A stretch of 64,000 nucleotides of DNA from Micrasema longulum (GCA_022494885.1 JAGVSM010003521.1:62001-126000), one strand, 5' to 3'; numbered from the stretch's first letter, positions 1-11,929 are shown. The notes: generated by a model not told the origin, from the letters alone. Program-made: numbers and translations.

Positions 1-110
1 TTGATTCCCATTTTCTAATAGTGAGTTATTTACAACTCGTTGAAAATGGCCGTCAAAATGAAATATTTGGGTAAATCATAAGAACGCAAATATTTCTTTA
101 CAAAAATTTA
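1..110 (+). repeat. SINE-A, 3' part, cut by the window edge
   Basis: The sequence after the tRNA-like head of SINE-A (AATAGTGAGTTATTTACAAC, then TTGAAAATGGCC, ATATTTGGGTAAATCATAAG) is present, ending near AAATATTTCTTTAC. It matches 6119-6215 closely. The head would lie outside the window. Confidence 0.75.
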
Positions 111-430
111 AAAATTTCATCATTTTTAATCACACAAAATTTGTGTATTTTTCTTAAATTTTAGATTAAATAATACCTTCAATTATATGTTTATATATTT
201 TTTAAATGAGACGAAATATTTTAGTTCAAACTCTAATAATATTTTCGTTGTAAATGTTTAAAATCGACAGTATCTTTTTAGCACCTACATAATTATTAAT
301 TTTAATATCGACATATCCTTTCTTTCAGACTACAACCTTAATTAATTAACCTTATCATATAAAAATACATACCCGTTGACCTATTTAAGACCCTTTTCCA
401 ATGATTACGGGATATCATTTTAACACTTTT

Positions 431-560
431 ATCAAAAATACCATCACGATTACAAAAATACCATCACGATTACAAAAATACCATCACGATTACAAAAATA
501 CCATCACGATTACAAAAATACCACCACGATCACAAAAATACCATCACGATTACAAAAAAG
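431..560 (+). repeat. 20-bp minisatellite
   Basis: Six regular copies of a 20-bp unit, CCATCACGATTACAAAAATA, begin at 441, 461, 481, 501, 521 and 541, with only two unit variants (CCACCACGAT and CACAAAAATA). The apparent reading frame through it is a by-product of the repeat. Confidence 0.95.
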
Positions 561-1339
561 GAAATACTAAACACCTCGGAATTATCCAAAATACACATAC
601 CAAAATTTAGTGTTAGCTGTAATTTTTATACCCATAAAGAGATATAACTATTCGAGATTTAACTCAGTACGTAGAACGTAGATTATGTCACCATTTTAAT
701 AAGCTGACTATGTCATTATACTATAATTTGCATACATGCACATGACATGTCATGTCCGTGTGGGTAAACGTGTGGGTGGAATTATAATATCACAGATACG
801 TACTTATATATTTATAATACTCTCAATATTGACAATATTCATCGGTATACTGATGAAACCCTCTAAATAAATAAAAATGAGAAAACAAGTTAAAAATTGA
901 GTTAATACCTGTCCAAATTTACTAATTTATTTTACCAAAAAGTTTTAGGTACCTATTTACAATTTAAGCGAAATCAAGGGAAATATAAATGGAATCATTT
1001 TGTTAAGCGATCTTGAGATATACATATATTACGAAAATGGTGCTATATTACAGTAGGGCCAATTGAATAGGTCACATTTGACACTTCATCAAAATTTAAC
1101 AACATAACCTTGTAATAAATAATAATAAGTAATAAAATATTATTTATTTTTTCGAATTTAGAACTGCACAATTACACCTTTTTTCAATTACGATTACATA
1201 TTTATTGTAATAATTATAAAAGAGGGTAATTTTACGATTTACTTTCAGTAATAAACCATTCTAAACATAATAAAGTTTTTCTGTTCTCAACGTCGCCGTC
1301 GTTACAATGTTGCATTAGTGAACCCTTTTTCTTTTTAAA
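561..1339. other. No recognised feature
   Basis: AT-rich, no coding frame or family repeat seen. Confidence 0.5.
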
Positions 1340-1855
1340 CACGATAGTCCTTACAATATAGCTTTATTAGAATGACAGCTGTCAAACTAATTTCATTAGT
1401 GATGGGAAATTACTGATCACTGATCAAATCGATTTTATCAGTTATTTCATGCAATGATGAAACTCTGTTTCCGAAAATTAATATAAAAAACACAAAAACA
1501 AGCCTATTATAGTGTGTTTAACACAATTATTCACCAAAAAATGAGACATTTATACTTTTTTCATGAACAACATCAAATGAATTATTTTTTTATTCGATCA
1601 ATTTGTCCCATCTCTAATGTTTTTGCAAAATAATGTAACCTTGTAAGAACGTCGTTAATAATTAGGTTTATTGTAGTTTTAAAGCTGATTTTATATATTA
1701 ATGTTGATTTATGTTTCAAGCATTGTATTAAAAAAATAAATTAACACGCCAGATACAGATGATTTTGCGTGTGTCAATATAAATAACTCCTTTGACGTTA
1801 CTACAAAGTTATGTCGTCACTTTTTCTGACAACTGTCATTCTAATCATGTTACAT
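1340..1855. mobile_element. MITE-3, about 515 bp
   Basis: Ends are inverted copies of each other: the left end has ATAGTCCTTACAATATAGCT then AGAATGACAGCTGTCA; the right end has TGACAACTGTCATTCTAATC. A second copy with longer matching ends lies at about 11157-11705. The interior (TGATGGGAAATTACTGATCA, CAAGCCTATTATAGTG, ACGTTACTACAAAGTTATGT) is shared by both and has no coding capacity. Superfamily unknown. Confidence 0.75.
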
Positions 1856-2463
1856 AGAAAAATCGAATGTTGATAATTTTGTTAAATTATGTAGGTACTT
1901 ATCTTATTTTGTTCTTTAAATTTACGATAGAAAATAATAACGGGACGGGGATTCGACTTACGATTTTTAAAATAAAATTACAGTACCTATAAGTACTTTT
2001 TCATAGTTACTGAATTCAATTCACATATATTATGTTTAAAGTCCGAATCGATTCATTTACTTTAATCGATGTTTTTAAGCAGGTCACCTCACTATGAAGC
2101 TTAAACCGACAAATGTCAAATGTGCTACTGTAGTTGTCCATAATATACATTTATGTACATTACCAAAAAGAAGTGGCCCAAGTGAAATCCTTACGGTACA
2201 CCTATCATACATTATATAGTTGTAGGAAAATACGTCTCCGTGTTAGAGAGGTTTTGTGGAACATCGAGTGTTATGGGCGGGCACGTGAGTACACGCCCTG
2301 CTATCGAATCTTGAGCAAAGTGGTGCCTGGTGCACACTAGAGCAGAGCCCGTATTACGATAAGACGAATAGACTTTTATCGATGTTTTTAGATAAAGAAA
2401 AAGTTTATTTTATTTATTGATTATACGGCACAGGTGCCTTTTATAATATAAAACTACTATTAA

Positions 2464-3121
2464 TACCATCACGCCATTTCTCCGTAGGGGTGGGCAGAGA
2501 GAATGGACCGCCACACACGTCTATCCTGGCATACATTCCTAAATTCTTCCACATGCATACATCTTGTCATACATGCCCTTCGGTTGTCTGCTTTTGACAT
2601 GACCAGAATTTAAATTTTGGTTTATCTGATCATGCCACGTCTTCCTTGGTCGTCCTCGTCTCACGTTACCGTTCATTTTCGCCATATATACTTGTTTTAC
2701 CATTATTTCGTCGTCCATTCATTCTACGTGACCAAACCATCTCAGAGACCCTTTCTTATCTTATCAATTATACTTAACTAAGATTTACACTCTTGCCTGA
2801 TTTCATCATTCGTAAGCCTGTCCTACATTGATTTCCCACACATTCGTATAAGAGATCGCATTTCAACCGCGTTCACTCGGCTTTCATCCTTCCTCTGCCA
2901 GTTCCACGTTTCACTTCCATACATAAGTGTTGGGACTAAAACTCCATTGTGCACTGCCAATTTAGCTTCGATTGACATATTTTTATTAGCAATTACCGTG
3001 CTTAGTGCTCCATTCATTTTGTTGCCCGCATTCACTCTCCTTTAAACATATTTTTCTACTCTTCCATCTCTTGATAACATGCTTCCCAGATACACAAATT
3101 CTTCTACTTGTTCGATAATGA
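2464..3121 (-). mobile_element. RTE-like non-LTR retrotransposon, 5'-truncated (subfamily B)
   Basis: Minus-strand frames encode the C-terminal part of an RTE-like reverse transcriptase (KLAVHNGVLVPTLMYGSETW, RVNAVEMRSLIRMCGKSM). The 3' end at the left has CCATCACGCCATTTCTCCGT followed by GGGTGGGCAGAGAGAATGGA. The frame is broken. Subfamily B differs from A by CCATTTCTCC instead of CCGTTTCCCC. Confidence 0.8.
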
Positions 3122-4789
3122 GTTCAGTTATACAAAAATAGAAAACAATATTAAAACATGGATATATAAAAAAAAGAAAAAAAATAACAAGAAAAACCTA
3201 TATACATATATGTATGTCAGCATACAAAAGATATAAAAAAGTCGGTATACTGTGAACATAAAATAAGTTAACGGCAGATCATTAGCATAAGTTGCTTTTG
3301 CAAATAATCGTTAATCGTTACTATGAACACCATAAAATATTTATAAAGAGATGGTTTGAATTCACAGAGACTGGAGTTAAAGATGTCGATATGAAAGATA
3401 CATTCATTTCCTAGTCTGTGTATACGCGGTATACGTGAGTGACAAAGATAGTTGGTTTGAGGAGGGTGACAATAATATTGTATTTTGTATATTCTACGTG
3501 TTGGTATTTTAGTATTTATTGAATCCAGGAGTTCGCAACAATCGAATTAATAATTAATGATTTTATATGAAAATATTAAGTCTGTTATTGTCCTCCGATT
3601 CTCCAGAGCAGGTAAATTAAAAAAAAAAAGTTAAATGTGTTAATTTCGACACCCTAGTTCTATAGGGAAATAACTCGAAATCTTTTTTTTTTAGTTAATA
3701 ATGGTAGATGGTAAAAATAAGATGATAAAGATAATGGTAAAGATGGAAAAATTTGAAATGGCGTAACCTGCCAGTCTTAAAGTAATTATATTTTACTTTT
3801 AAGTATATTTTTTAATAGAAATACCTTTAAAAAAAATTGTTTGTATCTAATTTATGATTTTTTATTATTGCGCGATTTAAAAAAAACTTTCGTTTTAAAA
3901 TGTCAAAATCGTATGAATTCCTCATTTTGCGTGCGTTTTACCCGACTACAGCCATAACTAAAATATTTACATTCTGAAGCCATTACGAGCGTAAATTACT
4001 AGAAAAAATATGGAATCAAGTTTGGTCAAAATGGAGTAGGGTTAAACCTTAGACCCCTACCCGGAAACCAGTGTCGCGACCATTTCCGTTTGTGTTATGA
4101 TTAAAATATAAATATTTGAATTTACTACCGCTGTTGTCATCACACCAGCCAACATACAAAACAAAAATACCCATATCGACATTTGACGTGACTAGATTTT
4201 TCGTGTTGACAACACCATATCGACAAAACTCTATAAATTTCTTATCGTCCTTCTGTGATCGAAGACATGGATACAAAGCGCTGACAGGACGCGGACGCGT
4301 GACAGGAAGTGGCGCTATTGTCTCTCCGCGATGTCCTTAGTCCTTATTGTATTATATAATACATCAATGTATTATGTGCGTCCACTTTATCGAGAGCTAG
4401 ATCCAGAAATATGCATTTTCCAGATTAAGAGCTGAAGGCCAAATTTACATTGGATTTCCTTTTTTTGGATACACAAGCACGATAAAGTAACATAGGGTGG
4501 TTCGATATCTACTGTATTATGTATTTTTAGAATTATATTTATTTAATAACAAGCAAAGGCAATAATAACCAGTCCATGATGAGGCCGACTAATCTTTCCT
4601 CGATTTCCTTTCGCAGAATTTTTACCTGAGAATAGCCGCTGGATAAATTTGAAATAATTCAAAGATCAATCCATCGTAATTTTATCGTGCCGTGTGGATT
4701 TGGACGATACGTGTGAAATGAGCTTTTTGGTCTCTTTGTTCTTTGTAATCTTCAAATGGACATTTTCACGGCGGATTTGGAAAGTAAAA
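3122..4789. other. No supported gene
   Basis: AT-rich with one GC-richer patch at 4040-4340 that opens 74-75-codon frames on both strands (CGCGGACGCGTGACAGG region). I could not match either frame to a family. It may be unique non-coding DNA. Confidence 0.4.
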
Positions 4790-5295
4790 TTAATATAAAT
4801 ATGCTGGATTTTGATACAAAAAATATTTATCTGAATATGGACGTCTAGGCATTTACAGGGTTTATGGACTGTTATTGGCTTGTTTAAGTAGCCACTTTAC
4901 ACATTGTGGAACATTCGCCATTCGGTCTATGTTTAAAAATCCACATTTCATCAACTCTTCTATCTGTTGACTTTTGTAAAGTAAAAGAGCTGAAACATGT
5001 ATTTTCTTTATTCGAAACTATAAAACTCTTCCATTTGTTCACCGAAGTCAACAGATGGAAGAGTTGAGGGAATGTGGATGTTTAAACATAAGTATAAATA
5101 AATAAACATAGAATGGTGAATATTACACGGTGTGTAAAGTGGCCACTTAAACCGGCAAATGGCTGGTCATAAGCACTGTTAATGCCTAGACATCCGTATT
5201 CCTTCTCAAAAACGTTCTCCCTCTCTGTTGCAAAAAAAATAGATCTAAATCTATTAAGCCCTTCAGGTACCCCAGCGTCGAGTTGTTTCAGCAAT
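4790..5295. mobile_element. MITE-2 foldback element, about 500 bp
   Basis: A long imperfect inverted repeat centred near 5040. The left arm has GTCTAGGCATTTACAGGG, GTAGCCACTTTACACA, CATTTCATCAACTCTTC and CTGTTGACTTTTG. The right arm has the complements in reverse order (CAACAGATGGAAGAGTTGA, TGTGTAAAGTGGCCACTTAA, ATGCCTAGACATCC). Arms are about 200 bases with a loop of about 50-90. The outer core is dispersed across the window. Confidence 0.75.
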
Positions 5296-5688
5296 TTGAG
5301 ATCTTAGATATGAGGCAATTATATATTTATAGAATAATAGTGTTTGTGAAAGCAAATTATTCTACCAAATCCCAAAAGGAACACTCCCACACTACCAGAA
5401 GTCAAACTAGAGGATGGGTCATGGGGTCTACCACAAAAACGAATTCGGGAAAAGAAATTGCAGGTTTCTGGGCCACAAAATATTTCATATATGACCTGAT
5501 CATTGCAAAACCATGACTGGGATTCAATGAAATATTTTTTTTAAATGGTTACTAGATTTAGGTAGAGAAAATTCGGAAAACTTACTCAAAATATTATTAA
5601 ATAATAAATGGTATAATTAACAATTCTATAACTGTATAATAAATAATAGGTTATCATGTTATTGTTTATTTTTGCATTAAAATGTCTG

Positions 5689-5947
5689 TTAACATATTAC
5701 AACAGAGATGAAGAACATTTAAGAGAAGGTAATATAGAAGTCTAGGCATCTACAGGGCTTATGACCTGTCAATGGCTGGTTTAAGTGGCCACTTTACACA
5801 GTGCGTAACATGTTTGTGAAGTTAAAGAACTGAAACATTTATTTATGCGGGTGAGATTCATCTAATTGAATCTAATTGACAGGTCATAAGCCCTGTAGAT
5901 GCCTAGACTTCTCTGAAATGTTCTTCATCTCTGTTGTAATATGTTAA
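5689..5947. mobile_element. MITE-2, short recent copy with long terminal inverted repeats
   Basis: The left arm TTAACATATTACAACAGAGA, AAGTCTAGGCATCTACAGGG, CTTATGACCTGTCAA is mirrored by TTGACAGGTCATAAG, CCCTGTAGATGCCTAGACTT, TCTCTGTTGTAATATGTTAA. Arms are about 75-85 bases, nearly identical apart from an 11-base indel. The short interior holds the GTGGCCACTTTACACAG core. Confidence 0.8.
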
Positions 5948-6044
5948 AATAAACAGCTCCCCGGGGAGTTGAATCCAGTCCTTGTCTACAAAATTTGGAC
6001 AAACTCAAAATATTGTTAAAATGTCTGCATTAAAATTTTTTATC

Positions 6045-6215
6045 GGGCTGTGGCCCCGTGGCTAGTTTCTCGGACTCACGGACGAAAGGTCCGTCGTTCG
6101 AATCCCACTCTACCCCAACTTGATTCCATTTTCTAATAGTGAGTTATTTACAACTCGTTGAGAATGGCCCTCAAAATTAAATATTTGGGTAAATCATAAG
6201 AACGCAAATATTTCT
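6045..6215 (+). repeat. SINE-A, tRNA-derived SINE
   Basis: The head has tRNA-like pol III boxes: A-like GTGGCTAGTTTCTCGG and B-like GTTCGAATCCC, 30-40 bases apart, followed by CACTCTACCCCAACTTGATT. The body TTCTAATAGTGAGTTATTTA, TGAGAATGGCC, TATTTGGGTAAATCATAAG ends in a T/A-rich tail. Other copies are at 1-110, 23848-24018 (reverse) and 21345-21405 (fragment). Confidence 0.8.
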
Positions 6216-6904
6216 TTTTTTTTCAAAAAAAAAAAACAGATTGTACCTAGTTAGGCAGGCTAGTCATATGTATTAGATAAAGAAATTGTATTTTTTTGTT
6301 AATAAACCATGATTATTCTTTTAAATTAATTCCTAGGGAGGACATCTAGCCGGTCTATAAACATTCGGATATACTCAAAACATTGTCGATATTAAATGCA
6401 ATTATAATGGCATTTTAAAACGTAATTAATGTTATATTTCAGCGTGTCTCAAAAGTGATATGCATGGAGTAAATACACTTTCATCAATTAATCGTCAAAA
6501 GATGTTGCTCTAAGTTCTGAGTTAACCGCCATTCAAAGACAGAAGAACTATTGAAATTGATATGACGAGGTTTTTTATTAAGTTTGGTAACAAAACTTTT
6601 GGGATCCCTGTTTATCGCGGAAAACGTGTCACAAGTTGACCAAGATTGCGCTCCTACGAGCAACTTTACAAATTGCCAATTTGCACATAAGTACGGATGT
6701 GACGTCACGGAAAAGGCGCCATGGTGGACATTTCTTATTTTATTTTACAGAAAAACCACAATTTAAAAATAGAACACAACATGACGTCACGAAAAAGTTG
6801 TTTGGATCGGTATAGGTACCTACCCATGAATTATTATACTTTGGGTAGGTAGTTTTTGATTTATTTATACTTTTACATTGTTTGTATTCATTTTTTTATA
6901 CAGA

Positions 6905-7290
6905 ATAATGTTCCCTCTCTGAAGTGTCCCGTGCCCAGGGAAACATTTTACAAAATGTGAAACATGCCTAAGATTAGCTATTTAACAAAGTTAACATTAT
7001 AATAACGTAAAAAAAACGTAATTATCATAAACATAATAAACAATAAAAAACTAAAATAATCATAAAAAACATAACCAATTTATACAGACCAATAGAACAA
7101 ATTTCATACACAGTACACACATTTTATCTATTTGGCTTGATCCACTAATCGATCCGTGCGCGACCCACCTCCACTATCCATTTCTTAATAGCAATTTTAT
7201 ATTGTGAGAACTTACTAATTGTCCTTATGGATAATGGAAGTAGATTGTACACTTTAACCGAGTAGTAGGCCAATCCTCTTTGACCGAAGG
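6905..7290 (-). mobile_element. I/Jockey-like LINE, 3' terminal relic
   Basis: The minus strand reads KTFGQRGLAYYSVKVYNLLP followed by SIRTISKFSQYKIAIKKWIV and a short tail ending in a stop. This is the last part of a non-LTR element ORF2 and is homologous to 50222-50432 and to the relic at 34.1-34.6 kb. The 3' UTR lies to the left and has a GTGCCCAGGGAAACATTTTA segment. Confidence 0.65.
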
Positions 7291-8139
7291 TTTTATTTTT
7301 TTAATTTTTTTTTGCAGCATCAGGGTGGAGTATCTAGTAACTTTTGTGTTTGTAACGGAAGGTAGAGCCACCTTAAAGTATAAGCAGACATGGAAAGAAG
7401 ATTTTTCGGTAGATCTACCAATTTTAGGAGCTATCTCTTCGGAGTCTTTTTAAAAGTTTATTTTCGATCGATGAAAAATTTTAAAGAACGCTCCGGCCTA
7501 AAAGCCATATTCAAAAATATGTAAAAAATAAAAAAAAGTAAGAAAAAAAAAATATTATGAATCATAATAAAGATGTTCAATCGTTTCTATCCTGGAGAAA
7601 CGGCGTTATGATAGTTATTATATATACTCATTTGACGCCATTTTAACGATAGATCATTTCAAAGTTGTAGGTACTATAATACAAGACAATGTTTTGAAAT
7701 TCTGTATTATTTTTAATAGCGGATAAAATAAATAACCAGATGAATATGGAAGAACCATGGAAAATAAACATTTACAACATACACGTGATGTACGCACGCT
7801 TCACATTGTGCATACTAAAATAAACGAAACTCTTCAGGTCGAAACAGAATATCAAACGGCCGCACGTGCGCGGCAATGATTCATGAAAATGATTTCAAAG
7901 AAACGCGAGAAAGTCTAAAAAAAGTTAATCGCTCAACTTCAAAGTTCACAGACGCCACAAACGCTTACAGTATGGTCGTATATACCATACACCCGAGGTA
8001 CGAACCCCGCTCTATGACAATATCATTGCACCCTTATCACAAATACATAAATTATACTACATAATGTAGTAATGAAGCATCTCTGCAATTTTGTGGCAAG
8101 TTTCGTAAGTGTCCTTAATTTCATTATTGAATGGATACC
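7291..8139. other. No recognised feature
   Basis: AT-rich. A 62-codon frame at 7876 is not recognisable. No repeat family member. Confidence 0.45.
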
Positions 8140-9190
8140 TTACTGATGGACCGGCAGCCTTACGGAAAATTGGATACAAAAAATGATTTTCTTACGCGCG
8201 GTAAAAATTAAAGCTTTAAATTTTGTCGCAAAGCTTCTTGAAAATGTACGAAAAAAATAATAAAAAAGATTTTAATAAAAACGCACTACTTCGATTGACG
8301 TCACTGTTTCATATGATCCAACCAATGATATGAAAGCTGTGAAGGATATCCGGTTGACTTACCGTAAATAAGCGCATTGTAGGTACGGCAAAATGCTTGA
8401 GAATGTACGAAAAAACAATTTAATAAAGACGAAAACAAAAACAAATCATCACGCCGTTTCCCCGTAGGGGTAGGCAGAGAGGATAGAACGCCATATTACT
8501 CTATCTTGGCATACAGACTTGGCTTCCTCTACATTCATACATCTTCTCATGCTCGCACGCCGATTATTCCTACTTTTGACATGTCCACCTTCAAGTATTT
8601 GATGGACTTGATCGTGTCATGTCTTTCTAGGTGTTCCTCGTTTTCTGCATCCATCAACATTCGCATCGTAGATCCTTTTGGCCGTTCTTTCGCTCAACAT
8701 GTCCAAACCAACGCAGCACCCCTTTCTTGATTATGTCGATAGTGCATGTCTCAGCCTTACACACTTCACGGATCTCGACATTTGTGCACCTATCATACAT
8801 CGTTTTACCGCACATTCGCCTGAGGGATCGCATTTCAACAGCATTCAACCTACTTTCATCATCATTTTTCCAATTCCATACTTCGCTCCCATACATTAGA
8901 GTTGGCACTAGAACTCTGTTGTGAACTGCTAGTTTAGCCTCCTGCGATAAACATTTGTTTGCCAAAGTAGATTTCAGTGCACCGTTCACCATGTTCCCGG
9001 CACTTGCCCTCCTTTCAATATCTTAAAGACGAACTTCTTTGAAAGACGTCACTAGTTCATGCGAATCGACCAATGATAAGAGAGTTGTGAAATATTTCCG
9101 GTTTAGTTACCGTCAATGGGCCAATCGGCAGAACTGACCGGGAAGAAGCGGAAGAGAGCTTCAGACGTCACACGCGGAGTAATTTCAGAA
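8140..9190 (-). mobile_element. MITE-1 copy split by an RTE insertion
   Basis: Left part 8140-8433 (GGAAAATTGGATACAAAAAA, ACGCGCGGTAAAAATTAAAG, GACGTCACTGTTTCATATGA) and right part 9024-9190 (GACGTCACTAGTTCATGCGA, CCAATCGGCAGAACTGACC, GACGTCACACGCGGAGTAAT) are pieces of MITE-1. The left part also contains a partial internal duplication (AATGTACGAAAAAA at about 8243 and 8403). The RTE copy 8434-9023 lies between them. Confidence 0.75.
8434..9023 (-). mobile_element. RTE-like retrotransposon, 5'-truncated, with 10-bp target duplication
   Basis: TAAAGACGAA occurs at 8424-8433 and again at 9024-9033, flanking the element. Inside, the minus strand encodes EAKLAVHNRVLVPTLMYGSE, RLNAVEMRSLRRMCGKTMYD and KGVLRWFGHVERKNGQKD, the RTE-like C-terminus. 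The 3' end (CATCACGCCGTTTCCCCGTA) adjoins an AAAACAAAAACAAA tail. A frameshift near 8700 breaks the reading frame. Confidence 0.88.
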
Positions 9191-10184
9191 ATTTAAAGAC
9201 ACTTTCATCAAAAGACTGACATATATAATGGCGGACAACAAATTTACGACACTAGGCAAAGACAAAAAACAATACTTCTGCCTCCAAAGACAAAAACAAA
9301 TTACGGACAAAGACACTATAATTTTCAGGCCCCTAAGCTATAAAACTTTTTAAGTATGGATACACAGATACGCATAATGAAAAACAATGTTTAAGGAAGC
9401 TGAGGAATCTGTTTCGTACATCAGAATAAAAAAAATATTTAATTTTTAAGTCCTTTCTCATTTTATTCATGTAGGAATGTTTTTAAATATTTTTTTAGAT
9501 ATTTTTTAATTTTTGCACCTATAATTTTTTTATGTGACTTGACAATTGATGTGAAAGTAAGTACTATTATGTATGAAATAAATAATACACTGACACTCCG
9601 GAACGTGCCTGTGGGCCAGTGGAGTGGCTAGGTCCATAAATAAAAAGGAAATGTTATTTTTTTATATTTAATTTTTTTACATAAGCATTCTTTTGAACCA
9701 TTTTTTAATTCCCACCAAGCTGCAAAAGCAGTTTTTTTTCAGGGATTTCTCTCTTTAAACATTTTGGTAACACAATATAATAATTTTTACATAAAAATAT
9801 AAAAAATCTTAAATATATCAATAAAAAAAAAGGTTAAAAAAAATTAAATACAAGTTTACTTGCTGCTTTAGCAAGCCTTTTTTGATACCGAAATATATTT
9901 AAAAAAATAATAAACAAACACTTTTTTTAACACTGTTTGGTTTTCCTGTTTTTTTTTAGTATTTTTACTTAGAATTTAAGAAAAAGATTTTTAAAGCCAA
10001 TTTACTTAATTTTGAATTATATCACTATTCTTTATTTCGTCCGGGAGTCTTTTTACTATGCGTGGGAGTATATACACCCTGGTCCCCTCTCCATACGCAT
10101 TTAAAGTTATTTTTTCTATAAAATTTCCTTTCACTTTTTGGCGCGTTTCATGCTTATGTGATACCTATTATATATATATAAATT
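9191..10184. other. No recognised feature
   Basis: Very A/T-rich with long A and T runs. A patch at 9590-9640 (GGAACGTGCCTGTGGGCCAG) stands out but is not identified. Confidence 0.45.
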
Positions 10185-10390
10185 TGGATAATTTATATAG
10201 CGCTGTTTTTGTGAAAATCAGCTCAAGGGCGCTGTACAATAAATCAATATCCCAGCACGTCTTGCAGCTACAGAGCGCATGGACGGTTAGGATTCTTGTT
10301 TTTCGTCTCCAGTTATGATATATAGGAGCTAGATTACACGTCTTGCAGTTACAGAGTGCATGGACAGTAAGAAATCTAGCCCTAATTTAG
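10185..10390 (-). mobile_element. L2/CR1-like LINE, 3' UTR fragment
   Basis: TTTATATAGCGCTGTTTTTG and GCTCAAGGGCGCTGTACAAT are the shared 3' end of the L2/CR1-like LINEs in this window (compare 14337-14385, 17590-17640, 28738-28785). It continues into two imperfect copies of a unit containing ACGTCTTGCAGCTACAGAGC, which also occurs, reversed, four times at 58.02-58.41 kb. Confidence 0.7.
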
Positions 10391-10555
10391 ATATTTATTT
10401 TTTATTTGACAATGAAGTTTAGAGTTTTAGTGATATTTTAAAAAATGAAAAAAAAAATATATGCGTTTCATGCGTATGTGATACTTGAATGTACCTATTA
10501 CATAAACTTTTTTTGTAAATGATGTATTTATATTACATATATTGGGTTAAATAAA

Positions 10556-10695
10556 TAAAATAAATTCAAAACTTTAAAAAAAAATCATAGCGCTGATAAT
10601 ACGGTACATATAAAATAAAAATATTGTTTAATTTGGTTAGTTTAAGAGTTTATTAACAAATATATTTTTTTTTAAACCACAGAACATCCTTATTT
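10556..10695 (-). mobile_element. MITE-1 terminal fragment
   Basis: AATCATAGCGCTGATAATAC and the terminal AAACCACAGAACATCCTTAT correspond to the end of MITE-1 (compare 36245-36345: GGCACTGATAATACGA and AAACCACCGAACTTCCTCAT). Confidence 0.6.
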
Positions 10696-10840
10696 ATTAG
10701 CTTTGTCGCGATCGACCGGTTGGCCACCGCTGTCCCAGAGTATTTCAAACATTCGCAGACGATAATCCACATTGATTTCCGACCAGTTTGAGTCGTCAAC
10801 GACGGAAATTATTTTTCCTTTCCGACATTTTTTCAACTTC
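10690..10840 (-). other. Possible exon relic, 49 codons, unknown protein
   Basis: An acceptor-like CATATTTAG precedes 49 open codons (KLKKCRKGKIISVVDDSNWS, then EINVDYRLRMFEILWDSGG), ending in a TAA that lies inside the abutting MITE-1 end. It sits in a GC-richer island (10690-11050). The same island on the + strand has ATG at 10847 running into a good donor (GTAAGTATT) at 10882. I recognise neither. The composition alone could open such a frame. Confidence 0.2.
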
Positions 10841-11156
10841 CTAAATATGAACGAGGGACGTGCGAGTATTCCCGTGGGAAAGTAAGTATTGAAAGGGTTC
10901 TTTCTAGTCAGACACCTGGAGGAGTTTCACAAGGGTCACATTCAGGAAGTCACGTTATCAAATTATTTCTGGCCCCTGTCAAACATCGCCGCCGACTCCG
11001 TATTGACTATTGACATGTCAGGCTTGACGAGACGAGAATGGCGAATAAGCAAAACGTGAGAACGAATGAACTGAATAAATTTTGTACCATGGAATGAAAA
11101 TTAAAGGTAAAATTGATACACTTGGGTGTATTTATTACCTGTTTCAAGAAATAAGT

Positions 11157-11705
11157 ACCAATAGTCCTTAAAATTTAGCTTGATTAAAATGACAGCTCAT
11201 GTCAATAGTGATGGGAAATTACTGATCACTGATTATGTACCGATCAAATCGATTTTATCAGTTTTTTCATGCAAACATGTAACTCTGTTTCCGAAAATTG
11301 ATATAAAAACGCAAAAACAAGCCTATTATAGTGCGTTGAATATAATTATTCACCAAAAAGCAAGATATTTTTACTTTTTTCGTGAACATTATCAAACGAA
11401 TTATGTTTTAATTCGATCAAATTACATTGATCAATTTGTCCATCTATAACGTTTTTGCAAAATGATGTAACTTTGTAAGAACGTCGTTAATAATTAGGTT
11501 TATTTTAGTTTTAAAGGTGATTTGATATATTTATGTTTATTTATAAATCAAGCATTGTATTAAAAAATAAATAAACATTCCAAATTTTTCCAGATTTTCC
11601 AGATTTTTCGTATGTCAATTTAAATCACTCCTTAGACGTTACTACAAAGTTATGTCGTCAGTTTTTCTGACAACTGTCATTCTAATCATGTTAAAGTTTA
11701 AGGAC
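11157..11705. mobile_element. MITE-3, full-length copy, about 550 bp
   Basis: Terminal inverted repeats of about 45 bp: left ATAGTCCTTAAAATTTAGCT then TGATTAAAATGACAGCT; right TGACAACTGTCATTCTAATC then ATGTTAAAGTTTAAGGACTAT. GTACC/GTAC sequences flank both sides. The interior is homologous to 1340-1855. No transposase. Confidence 0.8.
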
Positions 11706-11737
11706 TATAGTACCTACACGTACCTATATATAACAAA

Positions 11738-11837
11738 AAACCATCGCGTCGCAGGCAGAGAGGGTAGAACGTCACATCACTCTGTCTTCGCATACAAACC
11801 TCGCTTCCTGTACATATATACATCAGCACGTACGCCA
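11738..11837 (-). mobile_element. RTE-like 3' fragment abutting MITE-1
   Basis: GGCAGAGAGGGTAGAACGTC, ACATCACTCTGTCTTCGCAT and CCTCGCTTCCTGTACAT are the RTE-like subfamily A 3' end with small deletions. It ends exactly where the MITE-1 end AATGAGGAAGTTCAGTGG begins (11837/11838). Confidence 0.7.
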
Positions 11838-11929
11838 ATGAGGAAGTTCAGTGGTTTTTTATTTATTAATATATGACCTCCCCCTATCTTACAACAACTA
11901 AATAACTCTTTAAACAAACTAAGCCATTA

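Noticed and set aside
431..560. CRISPR-like array
   Set aside because: Units are contiguous 20-mers without unique spacers, in a eukaryotic genome.
401..610. 69-codon frame at 401-610
   Set aside because: It is the 20-bp minisatellite translated; the repeat period gives a recurring peptide without other support.
2134..2340. 68-codon frame
   Set aside because: No recognisable similarity and no context.
4049..4340. Overlapping 74-75-codon frames on both strands
   Set aside because: No recognised domain or splice-consistent exon.
6045..6120. tRNA gene
   Set aside because: The pol III boxes are present but the cloverleaf is incomplete, and the same body follows in several copies: a SINE head.
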